In this document: piece by piece, positions 9,278 through 17,619 of the stretch | How positions within the stretch are numbered: position 1 is the first letter of the stretch | Layout of the letters: each line of letters opens with the position of its first letter | Origin: an uncultured Bacteroidales bacterium | Lineage (GTDB): Bacteria > Bacteroidota > Bacteroidia > Bacteroidales > UBA932 | Reading direction: 5' to 3' | Assembly: GCA_947588835.1 (NCBI GenBank) | Contig: CANPZS010000006.1 | Coordinates: 1 to 64,000 of the forward strand | DNA length: 64,000 bases | Position numbers and translations under genes: made by a program | Notes under the pieces: model-generated | The model's database searches: none | What the model was told of the DNA's origin: nothing | The model's input: the letters and a program-made list of their open reading frames with translations, nothing else

Positions 9278-9285
9278 CAAAGATA
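9278..9285 (-). promoter_or_regulatory. -7 box (TATCTTTG) of proS
   Basis: Exact TAnnTTTG on the minus strand, about 100 bp upstream of proS. The unusually long leader contains a second, weaker box (TACCTTGT) closer to the gene, so the start point is not certain. Confidence 0.5.
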
Positions 9286-9318
9286 CTTGTTTTTTTTAAA
9301 TTATAGGAGATTCGAGAC

Positions 9319-10539
9319 ATGAAAACGAACGTTGCCCTCTATGTGTCGGCATTTCTGGCACTGACGTCGTGCGGCTCCGCGGCACGGTACTCATATTCCG
9401 AACGTTACAATGACGGGATCTACTATAAGCCTGAAACCGATCAGATAATACTTGCCTCCAAGGCTGACGACGAAAAGGTGAACGGTCTCGTGCATGAGAC
9501 CCGCAATTCGGAAATTTTCCTTTCCAAGGGTGTTTCCGACACGCTTTTCATACCCGAGGACAAGTCCGCCACATTCAAATTCGACCGTAAGAATGACATC
9601 ACGACAGTGACCGTATTCAATACGCCGGATTACATATACGACTATTCATGGACGTACAGGCCCTGGTACCGCGATCCGTGGTACTGGAGTTCATGGTATG
9701 GCCCCTGGTACCACGATCCGTGGCATTGGAGCGCATGGCATTATGACCCGTGGTACCGCGATCCATGGTACCATGATCCGTGGTATTGGGGTCCGTCGCA
9801 CTATTACGGCTGGAGCTTAGGCTGGACACTGGGCTGGCATGCATGGTGGAGGCACGATCCGTGGAGATACGATCCATGGCATTATGGTCCGGGCCCTGCG
9901 CACAGGCCGGCTCCGGGCAGGCCCCGCGTCGGAACGGCGGCTCCGGGCAGCCGTCCGACATCATTCGGCAGCGGCCCTGCGAGACATCTGGACAGGAATA
10001 CTTCCCGCACATCGGGGACGCGTCCGTCGCGCACGGTTTCATCTTCCGGTTCAGGACACGTCAGGAGTTCATCCACGACGGGCAACAGGACGGTGTCGGC
10101 CACTCCGGTCAAAAGGACCGCAGGCAGCAGGACGTCCGGCAATACGCCGTCAGGCTCCACGGCACGCGGAACGACTGTACGCGGAACAACGGCGGGCGGG
10201 CACAGGAACGTTTCCGTTTCGGGAACTTCCGGCAATACCGGCAGGCACGTTCAGTCATCCGGCTCGGTGAGCAGGCGTCCGGCGGGAAGCCAGTCGTCCG
10301 GAACCCCGGCACGCAACGTCACAGGCGGAGGAACTTACAGGAGCGGCGCATCTTCGGGCAGCACCGAGACTCAAGAACGTAGCTACAGGAGTTCCAACTC
10401 GGGCTCCACGCGCAGCAGCACAGGCCAGAATTCCTACAGAAGCACGGGCGGAAGCACATCGAGAAGCGCGACGCACAGTTCCGGAGGCTATTCCGGCGGA
10501 GGCAGAAGCGGAGGCGCGTCCCGCAGCGGCAGAAGATAA
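9319..10539 (+). CDS. Lipoprotein with tryptophan-rich DPW repeats and a Ser/Gly/Arg-rich tail
   Basis: A 406-aa protein of unknown function. The N-terminus ends in a lipobox (LTSC, Cys18), so it is probably lipid-anchored; no acidic surface-export signal follows the Cys. Residues 20-105 look like a small ordinary domain. Residues about 108-195 are an aromatic repeat region in which DPW occurs seven times (DPWYW, DPWHW, DPWYR, DPWYH and similar) with many Trp, Tyr and His. From about 200 to the end it is low-complexity Ser/Thr/Gly/Arg, probably disordered and basic. Its DNA shows matching short tandem repeats with GGTACC. The FadL-like gene follows after 24 bp and is probably co-transcribed. 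Confidence 0.85.
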   Translation: MKTNVALYVSAFLALTSCGSAARYSYSERYNDGIYYKPETDQIILASKADDEKVNGLVHETRNSEIFLSKGVSDTLFIPEDKSATFKFDRKNDITTVTVFNTPDYIYDYSWTYRPWYRDPWYWSSWYGPWYHDPWHWSAWHYDPWYRDPWYHDPWYWGPSHYYGWSLGWTLGWHAWWRHDPWRYDPWHYGPGPAHRPAPGRPRVGTAAPGSRPTSFGSGPARHLDRNTSRTSGTRPSRTVSSSGSGHVRSSSTTGNRTVSATPVKRTAGSRTSGNTPSGSTARGTTVRGTTAGGHRNVSVSGTSGNTGRHVQSSGSVSRRPAGSQSSGTPARNVTGGGTYRSGASSGSTETQERSYRSSNSGSTRSSTGQNSYRSTGGSTSRSATHSSGGYSGGGRSGGASRSGRR

Positions 10540-10563
10540 GTCAATCCTTTCAGAACATTCAAG

Positions 10564-12264
10564 ATGAAAAAAACCATACTTGCGGCATTATTCGCGATAG
10601 CCGCAACCGGAGCGGGCGCACAGAACATGTATGACGCGCTGACATTCGGACAGAACAGCTACACGGGCACGGCGAGGTCGCTCGGCATGGGCAACGCCAT
10701 GACTGCCGTAGGCGGCGACATCGGATCCGTCCTGTTCAACCCCGCCGGTTCGGCGGTGGCCGGATACAGCCAGTTCACCATTTCTCCGGGCGTGGTCATA
10801 TCGTCGGCCAACGCCTCGGGAAGCGGCAATTACGGCTTCGGAGACAGGGTAAAGACAACAAATGCAGGCATGACGCTTCCGAACATCGGTTTCATACTGA
10901 AAAGAAACACAGGCAGACGCGACGGCATTCTAAGCTGGTCTTTCGGGTTCGTGGGGAACGCTACCAATTATTACCGCGGTTCATTGAAGGCGAGCGGCAC
11001 CAACGAAGACACTTCATTCGCCGGATACATGGCGTCCGTCGCGGAAGGCCATACGCTCGACGACATATACAAATACACGGACCTGCAGGATCTTGCGGTT
11101 GCGTATGATTCATTCATCATATCCGACTACAACGATCCGTCGCTCGGAAGCGGATTCATAGGCACCACCGAAAAACTCTATGAAAACGGTGAAATCCGGC
11201 TGGCAGGGCCGATCCGGCAGAAATACAGCCGACTGACGACCGGCAACAAGTATGACTGCGTCTTCAATTTCGGCGCGAACCTGCGGAACATCCTTTATAT
11301 GGGCGCCAGCATAGGGATGACCTCGCTGGATTATTCTTCCGGCGAATATATAATGGAGGCGGCCCTTGACAGGGACCGGTTCGACATACCCTTCGACGAC
11401 GGCTCGGTGATGTATTTCAACAATCTTGAATACTACTACGACTATACGGCGTCAGGTTCGGGCGTCTATGCCAAGGTGGGCGCCATATTGACGCCCGGCG
11501 GCGGACTTAGGATAGGGGCCGCATTCGAGACGCCTACGGTCCTTGCGATAACGGAAAGATGGAGCTACGAGGGACGTACCGATTTCTTTGACAAATCCTA
11601 TTATGCTCCCGACGTGAACGATGATTATCCTGACGTCTTCGAGTCTTCCTACAGGCTGCGCACCCCCTATAAGGTGAACGCCGGCGCAGCGTATACGTTC
11701 GGCCATGCCGGCATGCTCAGTTTCGACTACGAGTTCCAGGATTTCGGGAGCATGAAATTCAACGTGCCGTCCGGATACGGAAACGACGACGGGACCTTCT
11801 ATTATGACAATCATGCCCTCGGCCTGTTCGGCGGCGGACAGCATACGTTCAGGGCTGGATGCGAATTCAAGCCTGCGCCGCTGTGGTCCGTAAGGCTCGG
11901 ATACAACTACGTCACTTCTCCTGAATATTGCCTGTACGATGAGGAGGGCGAACTCGATGCGTCCGAATATTACAGGATGGCCGGTCTGGCCGAATCCGGG
12001 GAATTGAGCTACGCCGAATTCGATGCGTGGGAATCTTCCCTGCACGGCAAAAAGAGGATCGGCGAAGGCGCGCATTCATTCTCGCTCGGGCTCGGCTATT
12101 CGAGCGGAAGGTCTTTCTTTGCCGACATGGCATGCAGGATGAGGATGCTTCCGGCAGAATACGTGATGCCTTACGGGGACTACATCCCCGATTTCGGTTC
12201 TCCCGTGATAGAGAATATAGCAAAGACTTTCGAAGTGGTGCTCACCGCAGGATGGAGATTCTGA
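10564..12264 (+). CDS. OmpP1/FadL-like outer-membrane transport protein
   Basis: Signal peptide (MKKTILAALFAIAATGAGA) followed by QNMYDAL and the early segment GTARSLGMGNAMTAVGGD-x-GSVLFNPAG, characteristic of Bacteroidota members of the OmpP1/FadL/TodX barrel family. The protein ends in a strand with a C-terminal aromatic (AGWRF), as required for barrel assembly. It probably transports hydrophobic molecules across the outer membrane; the substrate is unknown. It lies downstream of the DPW lipoprotein in one probable transcription unit and converges on the wbqC-like gene with a 3-bp gap. Confidence 0.82.
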   Translation: MKKTILAALFAIAATGAGAQNMYDALTFGQNSYTGTARSLGMGNAMTAVGGDIGSVLFNPAGSAVAGYSQFTISPGVVISSANASGSGNYGFGDRVKTTNAGMTLPNIGFILKRNTGRRDGILSWSFGFVGNATNYYRGSLKASGTNEDTSFAGYMASVAEGHTLDDIYKYTDLQDLAVAYDSFIISDYNDPSLGSGFIGTTEKLYENGEIRLAGPIRQKYSRLTTGNKYDCVFNFGANLRNILYMGASIGMTSLDYSSGEYIMEAALDRDRFDIPFDDGSVMYFNNLEYYYDYTASGSGVYAKVGAILTPGGGLRIGAAFETPTVLAITERWSYEGRTDFFDKSYYAPDVNDDYPDVFESSYRLRTPYKVNAGAAYTFGHAGMLSFDYEFQDFGSMKFNVPSGYGNDDGTFYYDNHALGLFGGGQHTFRAGCEFKPAPLWSVRLGYNYVTSPEYCLYDEEGELDASEYYRMAGLAESGELSYAEFDAWESSLHGKKRIGEGAHSFSLGLGYSSGRSFFADMACRMRMLPAEYVMPYGDYIPDFGSPVIENIAKTFEVVLTAGWRF

Positions 12265-12267
12265 CGG

Positions 12268-12870
12268 CTAACGCAGATAAAGGATGGAGTCCGGGCCTTC
12301 ATTGAACAAAAGGTCCATGACGGACAGATCGCCGATGAAACCGTATTTCCGGGCGAAGACCTGAAAATACGGTTTTTCTATGCCGAGGTCCCTCAGCACG
12401 GTGTTTTCCCGCTTGGGATGTATCAGTTCGCGATAATCTTCTTCGGCTTCGCGTACATATACGTCGGTGTCGCGGAATACGGCGGAAAGTCCCGTCTTCT
12501 CCGCTATGAAATCCCTGATCCGGGCGTTCAGCGTGAAAAGAAATTCATGACGTCCGTCCAATATCCCGAAAAGTTCGTCGGCATAATGGCTGAAATACGC
12601 AGAGTTCCCGTAAGCGGACGCTATCGCCCGCTTGGTGCGCTGCACCCACGGGCAGGAATAGTCTATGCGGGCTTTGACGACCGGGACCGGACCGCCTTCG
12701 TGCACTATGGGGACGGACAGAGTCTCGACGCCCCCGGCCGAATATATGCGGCACCGGTTGCGGTACGACTGTTTCCTGTAATTTTCGCAGGCTTCCACCT
12801 GCACCGCGGAACGGCTCGCCGCCAGGGCGAACCAGCTGACGGGAGGGAAATATGCCGTACTGAGAAGCAC
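12268..12870 (-). CDS. WbqC-like family protein
   Basis: A 200-aa protein with the family N-terminus STAYFPPVSWF, a central NRCRIYSAGGVETLSVPI block and a C-terminal YFQVFARKYGFIGDLSVMDLLFNEG. The family is found in glycan and O-antigen loci; biochemical activity is not established. The start codon is GTG and overlaps the lpxA stop in a TAGTG arrangement, implying translational coupling. The last gene of the lpx unit here, it may link to lipopolysaccharide or surface glycan synthesis. Confidence 0.85.
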   Translation of the reverse strand: MLLSTAYFPPVSWFALAASRSAVQVEACENYRKQSYRNRCRIYSAGGVETLSVPIVHEGGPVPVVKARIDYSCPWVQRTKRAIASAYGNSAYFSHYADELFGILDGRHEFLFTLNARIRDFIAEKTGLSAVFRDTDVYVREAEEDYRELIHPKRENTVLRDLGIEKPYFQVFARKYGFIGDLSVMDLLFNEGPDSILYLR

Positions 12871-13682
12871 TATTCCTCTATGCTGCTGACCCTTGAAACG
12901 CTTGCACGGATGATGCCCCTCTTGGAACTCCGTATGAAATTCAGTATGACGTCCCTTTCCTCGGATTGCGGGAATCCGCTCTCAACCTTGGCGCATCCGT
13001 CCGAAATGTTGAGTCCCTGAAAATAAATGGTATCGTATATATCCTTGATGTTGCGTATCTGTTCGGAGGAGAAGCCCCTTCTGCGAAGTCCCACGATGTT
13101 GACACCTGCATAGGACAGAGGTTCGCGGCCGCACAGGACGTACGGCGGAACATCCTTGTTGAGCAGGGAGCCGCCGCCGATCATGGCATGGATGCCTACG
13201 CGGGTGAACTGATGGGCCTTGGTGCCGCCGCCGAGTATGGCCCAGTCGTCTATGTCGGTTTCGCCGGCGATGCCGGTATAGCTGACGAGGACGCAGTGCC
13301 TGCCGACGTTGCAGTCATGTGCCACGTGGACGTACGACATTATGAGGGTATTGTCCCCGATGCGCGTGGTTCCCTTGCCGCTTGCCTTGGTGCCCCTGTT
13401 GATGGTGGCGCACTCGCGTATGGTCACGTTGTCGCCTATTTCCACATATGAAATCTCATCGCTGAATTTGAGATCCTGCGGTACGGCGCCGACGACGGCC
13501 CCGGGAAAGACGCTGCAGTTCTTTCCCATCTTGACATACGGAAAGACAACGGCGTGCATAAGTATCTTGCAGCCGTCGCCTATTTCGACGTTTTCGTCCA
13601 CATAGGCGTAAGGGCCTATTTCGATATTGTCGCCAAGCTTTGCATTCGGGCTCACGATGGCGAGGGGATGGATCTTGTTCAT
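12870..13682 (-). CDS. lpxA: UDP-N-acetylglucosamine acyltransferase
   Basis: First enzyme of lipid A synthesis; it transfers a 3-hydroxyacyl chain from ACP to the 3-OH of UDP-GlcNAc. The N-terminal two thirds is a left-handed beta-helix of hexapeptide repeats (for example IEIGPY and VEIGDG), with the catalytic His in YVHVAHDCNVG. The C-terminal part (FSSEQIRNIKDIYDTIYFQG) is the helical domain. Length 270 aa is normal. The gene is 3 bp downstream of lpxC and overlaps the wbqC-like gene by one base. Confidence 0.95.
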   Translation of the reverse strand: MNKIHPLAIVSPNAKLGDNIEIGPYAYVDENVEIGDGCKILMHAVVFPYVKMGKNCSVFPGAVVGAVPQDLKFSDEISYVEIGDNVTIRECATINRGTKASGKGTTRIGDNTLIMSYVHVAHDCNVGRHCVLVSYTGIAGETDIDDWAILGGGTKAHQFTRVGIHAMIGGGSLLNKDVPPYVLCGREPLSYAGVNIVGLRRRGFSSEQIRNIKDIYDTIYFQGLNISDGCAKVESGFPQSEERDVILNFIRSSKRGIIRASVSRVSSIEE

Positions 13683-13685
13683 GTC

Positions 13686-14603
13686 TTAACTCTGTTGGAG
13701 CAGCCGTCTCAAGGCTTTGGCTGCCATTGTATTGATAGTATGTCCAGGCTTGAACGCCGTCACTTTGGCATTGAGGAACCCTCCGGCGAGCCTGAGGTCG
13801 CCGATGAGATCCAGCAGCTTGTGCCTGCCGCATTCATTCGGGAAATGCAGCTTGAGATTGTTCAGATAGCCGTTTTTCTCTATTCTGATACAGTCTTTGC
13901 CGAACAGGTGCGCCAGGCGGTCGAGCTGTTCGTCAGAGACCGGATGTTCCGCTATGACGATGGCGTTGTCCACGTCTCCGCCCTTGATGAGACCGGCGGA
14001 AAAAAGATATTCCAGTTCATGGAAAAACACGAATGTCCTGCATATCCCGATTTCGCGCACATAATCGACCGAGGCGTCCCAGCGCGCCGACTGCACGCCG
14101 AGCACGCGCGAATTGAAATCCACGGTGACATCGTAGCTGAATGCGTCCGCAGGCTCGATCCTGACGTACGAGCCGCTTTTGTCGTCCTTTACTTCCATTG
14201 TCTCGGGAATGTCTATACGATGCCTCGGGACGTTCTGGTCCTCAAGGCCGTCCGCCGATATGGCGTCTATATATGGCCGTGCGCTGCCGTCAAGGATGGG
14301 CACCTCCACGTTGTCGAGCTCTACGACGGCATTGTCCACGCCGAGTCCCGTGAGAGCCGATATGAGATGCTCCACGGTGACGGCCGTGACGCCGCCCGAA
14401 CTTATCGAGGTGCTCCTTTCGGTATTGGAAACATTCTCCGCAAGCGCCATGACGGACGCATCTTCGCCAATGTCCTTGCGGACGAATCTGATGCCGGTAT
14501 TCACCGGAGCCGGCAAAATGGTAACCGTGGCATATTCCCCCGTATGGAGGCCTTTTCCACTGAAAGAATAAGAACCTTTTACCGTTTGCTGGTTATAGTG
14601 CAT
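13686..14603 (-). CDS. lpxC: UDP-3-O-acyl-N-acetylglucosamine deacetylase (stand-alone LpxC)
   Basis: Zinc metalloenzyme catalysing the committed step of lipid A synthesis. The zinc and catalytic residues are visible: Glu-His in TVEHLISAL, HKLLD (His and Asp ligands) and the KPGHTIN histidine. At 305 aa it ends at the LpxC domain. In many Bacteroidales the protein continues into a FabZ dehydratase domain, which is missing here, and no fabZ lies in the window. A TATCTTTG box 28 bp upstream gives it a promoter separate from lpxD. Confidence 0.94.
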   Translation of the reverse strand: MHYNQQTVKGSYSFSGKGLHTGEYATVTILPAPVNTGIRFVRKDIGEDASVMALAENVSNTERSTSISSGGVTAVTVEHLISALTGLGVDNAVVELDNVEVPILDGSARPYIDAISADGLEDQNVPRHRIDIPETMEVKDDKSGSYVRIEPADAFSYDVTVDFNSRVLGVQSARWDASVDYVREIGICRTFVFFHELEYLFSAGLIKGGDVDNAIVIAEHPVSDEQLDRLAHLFGKDCIRIEKNGYLNNLKLHFPNECGRHKLLDLIGDLRLAGGFLNAKVTAFKPGHTINTMAAKALRRLLQQS

Positions 14604-14630
14604 TATATTAAAGTACTATCTATTGGAGTG

Positions 14631-14638
14631 CAAAGATA
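14631..14638 (-). promoter_or_regulatory. -7 box (TATCTTTG) of lpxC-lpxA-wbqC
   Basis: Exact TAnnTTTG on the minus strand between lpxD and lpxC, 28 bp before the lpxC start. It lets the lpxC unit be expressed independently of lpxD. Confidence 0.65.
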
Positions 14639-14690
14639 GCACTTTTATTTTATAAAAGGCTTTTTTATTCCTTGCGGATAATTATTTGTT

Positions 14691-15689
14691 CTATTTGGCG
14701 TTTTCCTCGCCGGCGCGCCTGAATATCGCGTAGCTGCGCATATATTGCCTGCTGGGGATGGCGGGCGAGCCGAGCAATACCTTTCCGGACTCCCGGACGC
14801 TGCTTATGATTCCGGCCTGGGCGCCGATGGTGGTATTGTCCGCTATGTCTATGTGTCCGACGATGCCCACCTGTCCGGCTATTATGCAGTTCCTGCCGAT
14901 GCGGGCGGAGCCGGCTATGCCCACCTGCGCGGCCATGACGGTGTTGTCCCCTATCCGTACGTTGTGCGCTATCTGGCACAGATTGTCTATCTTGACGCCG
15001 TTCCCTATCACCGTCGACTCCATCTCTGAGCGGTCTATCGTAGTGTTGGCGCCTATCTCGACGTCATTGCCTATGATCACGTTGCCGAGATGCTCTATCT
15101 TTTCCCATGTGCCGTCCGGACGCGGGGCGTTGCCGAATCCGTCCGAGCCTATGACGGCGTTGGCATGTATTATCACGTTGTCGCCTATGACCATGCCGGG
15201 ATATATCCGCACTCCTGGATAAAAGATGCAGTTGGAGCCTATGCGGCAGTCGTCGCCTATATATACGTGCTCATATATTACGGTGCCATCGCCCACGGTC
15301 GTATGATGCCCCACAAACGCATATGCACCTACATAGACGCCTTTGCCGAATTTGGTGGTGAAGAAGTAGCGCGCCTTGCAGCTGCGGTGCCGGCGGAATT
15401 TCCGCTTCTGGGCGGCCGCATATTTCAGCAGGCTCGCGAGGGCCGAGTACGCGTCCGCCACGCGAACCATGGTGCATGATACAGCCTCCTTCGGACTGAA
15501 ATCATTGTTCACCAACAGCACCGAAGCCTTGCATGAATATACGTATCGTTCATATTTCGGGTTGGCGTAAAAGCAAAGGTCGCCCGGACGCCCGTTTTCT
15601 ATTTTGGCGAATCTGACTGCCTTGGCAGCCTCGTCGCCCTCGACCGTCCCGTGAAGCAGCTGCGCCAACTGTCTTGCGGTAAATTCCAT
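14691..15689 (-). CDS. lpxD: UDP-3-O-(3-hydroxyacyl)glucosamine N-acyltransferase
   Basis: Third enzyme of lipid A synthesis. The N-terminal uridine-binding domain ([21 protein letters not shown]) precedes a long hexapeptide beta-helix with the catalytic His in [12 protein letters not shown]. The stretch [14 protein letters not shown], which contacts substrate, is intact. Length 332 aa is normal. It is upstream of lpxC on the same strand; a near-consensus box (TTACTTTG, 15716-15723) precedes it. Confidence 0.95.
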   Translation of the reverse strand: MEFTARQLAQLLHGTVEGDEAAKAVRFAKIENGRPGDLCFYANPKYERYVYSCKASVLLVNNDFSPKEAVSCTMVRVADAYSALASLLKYAAAQKRKFRRHRSCKARYFFTTKFGKGVYVGAYAFVGHHTTVGDGTVIYEHVYIGDDCRIGSNCIFYPGVRIYPGMVIGDNVIIHANAVIGSDGFGNAPRPDGTWEKIEHLGNVIIGNDVEIGANTTIDRSEMESTVIGNGVKIDNLCQIAHNVRIGDNTVMAAQVGIAGSARIGRNCIIAGQVGIVGHIDIADNTTIGAQAGIISSVRESGKVLLGSPAIPSRQYMRSYAIFRRAGEENAK

Positions 15690-15715
15690 AATCGATCAGT
15701 TTCTGAATGACGCTG

Positions 15716-15723
15716 CAAAGTAA
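15716..15723 (-). promoter_or_regulatory. Near-consensus -7 box (TTACTTTG) of lpxD
   Basis: One mismatch to TAnnTTTG on the minus strand, 27 bp upstream of the lpxD ATG, divergent from the rimP promoter. Confidence 0.45.
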
Positions 15724-15782
15724 ATACATTTCGGCTTATTTATGAAATGTTGCCCTTATTTTTATTATTGGAAAATATTTGC

Positions 15783-15790
15783 TATCTTTG
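15783..15790 (+). promoter_or_regulatory. -7 box (TATCTTTG) of rimP-nusA-infB
   Basis: Exact TAnnTTTG, so transcription should begin near 15795. The box is embedded in an inverted repeat: CTATC-T-TTGCATC (15782-15794) pairs with GATGCAAGATAG (15798-15809), one T bulged, with a CGT loop. The right arm is shared with the terminator that follows. Confidence 0.7.
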
Positions 15791-15802
15791 CATCCGTGAT
15801 GC

Positions 15803-15837
15803 AAGATAGAGGACGGAGATGTCCCCTATCTTTTTTT
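15803..15837 (+). terminator. Intrinsic terminator in the leader of rimP-nusA-infB (candidate attenuator)
   Basis: AAGATAG-A-GGAC (15803-15814), loop GGAGAT, then GTCC-C-CTATCTT (15821-15832) form an 11-bp stem with one A/C mismatch, running straight into seven T (15831-15837). It lies between the -7 box and the rimP ATG at 15849. The upstream gene lpxD points away, so no other transcript on this strand needs a terminator here. Confidence 0.75.
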
Positions 15838-15848
15838 AAAATTACGCA

Positions 15849-16316
15849 ATGGACATCAACGATCTGCGCGGGACGGTGGAGCAATGGGGCGAAGCGAGGG
15901 GCATTTTCATAGTCGACATCGCGGTAAGCCGTGACGACGACGTCACCGTCACGATAGAAAAAAACGTCGGCTCGGTGGAGTTGGACGACTGCGCCGCCCT
16001 CAGCGATTTCATCACCGGGCGCTTTTCGCGCGATGAGGAAGATTATTCCCTCACCGTGACTTCAGCCGGACTCGACCGGCCTTTCAAGGTGCAGGGGCAA
16101 TATCTCAAGGCTGTCGGCAGCAAGGTGGACATCAGGCTGAAAGGCGGCAGGAGGTTCGTGGCCGAGCTCGCCGGCGCCGATGAAGACGGAATACAGGTGC
16201 GCTACACCGCGCTCGAGGCCGTGGAGGGGAAAAAGAAGAAAATGCCCGTATCGCACGACGAAAGGATAGAGATGGCGCAGATAAATTCCGTTGCGCCCTG
16301 GATTGAATTTGAATAA
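15849..16316 (+). CDS. rimP: Ribosome maturation factor RimP
   Basis: Small-subunit assembly factor of the RimP/YlxS family. The 155-aa protein has the N-terminal alpha/beta domain with the family stretch DCAALSDFITG, followed by YSLTVTSAGLDRPFK and an SH3-like C-terminal domain (GRRFVAELAGADEDGI). It is the first gene of the conserved rimP-nusA-infB operon; nusA begins 15 bp downstream. The start is ATG after an A/T-rich, SD-less leader that carries an intrinsic terminator. Confidence 0.93.
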   Translation: MDINDLRGTVEQWGEARGIFIVDIAVSRDDDVTVTIEKNVGSVELDDCAALSDFITGRFSRDEEDYSLTVTSAGLDRPFKVQGQYLKAVGSKVDIRLKGGRRFVAELAGADEDGIQVRYTALEAVEGKKKKMPVSHDERIEMAQINSVAPWIEFE

Positions 16317-16331
16317 TTGATTATAAAAACG

Positions 16332-17594
16332 ATGGAAAAATCAAACATTATCACTCTCATCGACGCTTTCAAGGATTTCAAGGAAGAAAAGAACATTGAC
16401 AGGCCCGTGATGATGGGCGTTCTCAAGGACGTGTTCCTGACCCAGATCGCCAAGACTTACGGCACTTCCGACAATTTCGACGTCATCATCAACGTCGACA
16501 AGGGAAACTGCGAAATCTACCAGAATTTCGATATCGTCGAGGAGGTAACGAATCCCGTGGCCGAAATGACGCTCGAACAGGTCAAGGCCGAGACCGGGGA
16601 CGACGACTACGAGATAGGCGACACCTACACGAAGAAGCTGAGCCTCGAATCCTTCGGACGCAGGGGGATACTCAACATAAGGCAGAACCTGCAGGGCCGT
16701 ATAATGGACATAGAAAAGGCCAACGTATTCAAGAATTACTCCGAGAGGGTGGGAGAACTGTTCACCGGCGAGATCTACCAGACATGGAAGAACGAAGTCC
16801 TCGTGCTGGACGAAGACAGCAACGAGCTGCGCATGCCGCGTTCCGAGCAGATTCCGGGAGAGCATTTCAAGAAGAACGACACCATCCGCGCCATCATCAA
16901 GAGCGTCGAAATGAAGAACAACACCACTCCCTACATAGTTCTTTCGAGGACGACGGACACTTTCCTCGAGAAACTGTTCGAACAGGAGGTGCCGGAGATT
17001 TTCGACGGGCTCATAACCATCAAGAAAGTGGTCCGCATCCCGGGCGAAAGGGCCAAGGTGGCGGTCGAATCATACGATGAGCGCATAGATCCCATCGGCG
17101 CATGCATAGGCGTGAAAGGCTCCCGCATCATGGGCATTGTGCGCGAGCTGCGCAACGAAAACATCGACGTACTCCAATGGACCAACAACACCCAGCTGCT
17201 TATCCAAAGGGCGCTCAGTCCCGCCAAGATTTCTTCCATCGACCTCGGCGAAGGCCCCGATGACAAGATCAAGGTATACATGCTCTCGGAAGAAGTGAAG
17301 AAAGGCATAGGCAAGGGCGGATGCAACATCAAGCTCGCCGGCATGCTCGTAGGACGCGAGATAGAGGTGTGGAGGGAGCTTCCCAAGACGGAGACCGACG
17401 AAGAGGACGTACTGCTCAGCGAATTTTCCAACGAGATAGACCAATGGATCATAGACAAGCTCGAATCCATCGGCTGCGACACCGCCAAGAGCGTGCTCGC
17501 CCTGGCTCCGGCCGACATAGCCAAGAGGGCCGATCTCGAGGACGAGACCGTGGAAGACGTGCTGAGGATATTGAGATCCGAATTCGAAGAATAA
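16332..17594 (+). CDS. nusA: Transcription termination/antitermination factor NusA
   Basis: RNA polymerase-binding elongation factor that modulates pausing, intrinsic termination and antitermination. The N-terminal RNAP-binding domain (residues about 1-125), S1 domain (about 130-200, containing GEIYQTWKNEVLVLDED) and two KH domains (GACIGVKGSRI and GKGGCNIKLAG) are present, with a short C-terminal helical tail and no duplicated acidic repeats. ATG 16332 (MEKSNIITLIDAF) is chosen over an in-frame TTG at 16317 next to the rimP stop. The leader terminator of this operon is a natural target for NusA itself. Confidence 0.95.
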   Translation: MEKSNIITLIDAFKDFKEEKNIDRPVMMGVLKDVFLTQIAKTYGTSDNFDVIINVDKGNCEIYQNFDIVEEVTNPVAEMTLEQVKAETGDDDYEIGDTYTKKLSLESFGRRGILNIRQNLQGRIMDIEKANVFKNYSERVGELFTGEIYQTWKNEVLVLDEDSNELRMPRSEQIPGEHFKKNDTIRAIIKSVEMKNNTTPYIVLSRTTDTFLEKLFEQEVPEIFDGLITIKKVVRIPGERAKVAVESYDERIDPIGACIGVKGSRIMGIVRELRNENIDVLQWTNNTQLLIQRALSPAKISSIDLGEGPDDKIKVYMLSEEVKKGIGKGGCNIKLAGMLVGREIEVWRELPKTETDEEDVLLSEFSNEIDQWIIDKLESIGCDTAKSVLALAPADIAKRADLEDETVEDVLRILRSEFEE

Positions 17595-17619
17595 TTTCAG
17601 ATAACATAAAGGGGTTGAT

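Noticed and set aside
9617-10382. Several open frames overlapping the DPW-repeat lipoprotein in other frames
   Set aside because: They mirror its tandem repeats and low-complexity tail; the lipoprotein frame has a signal peptide and lipobox.
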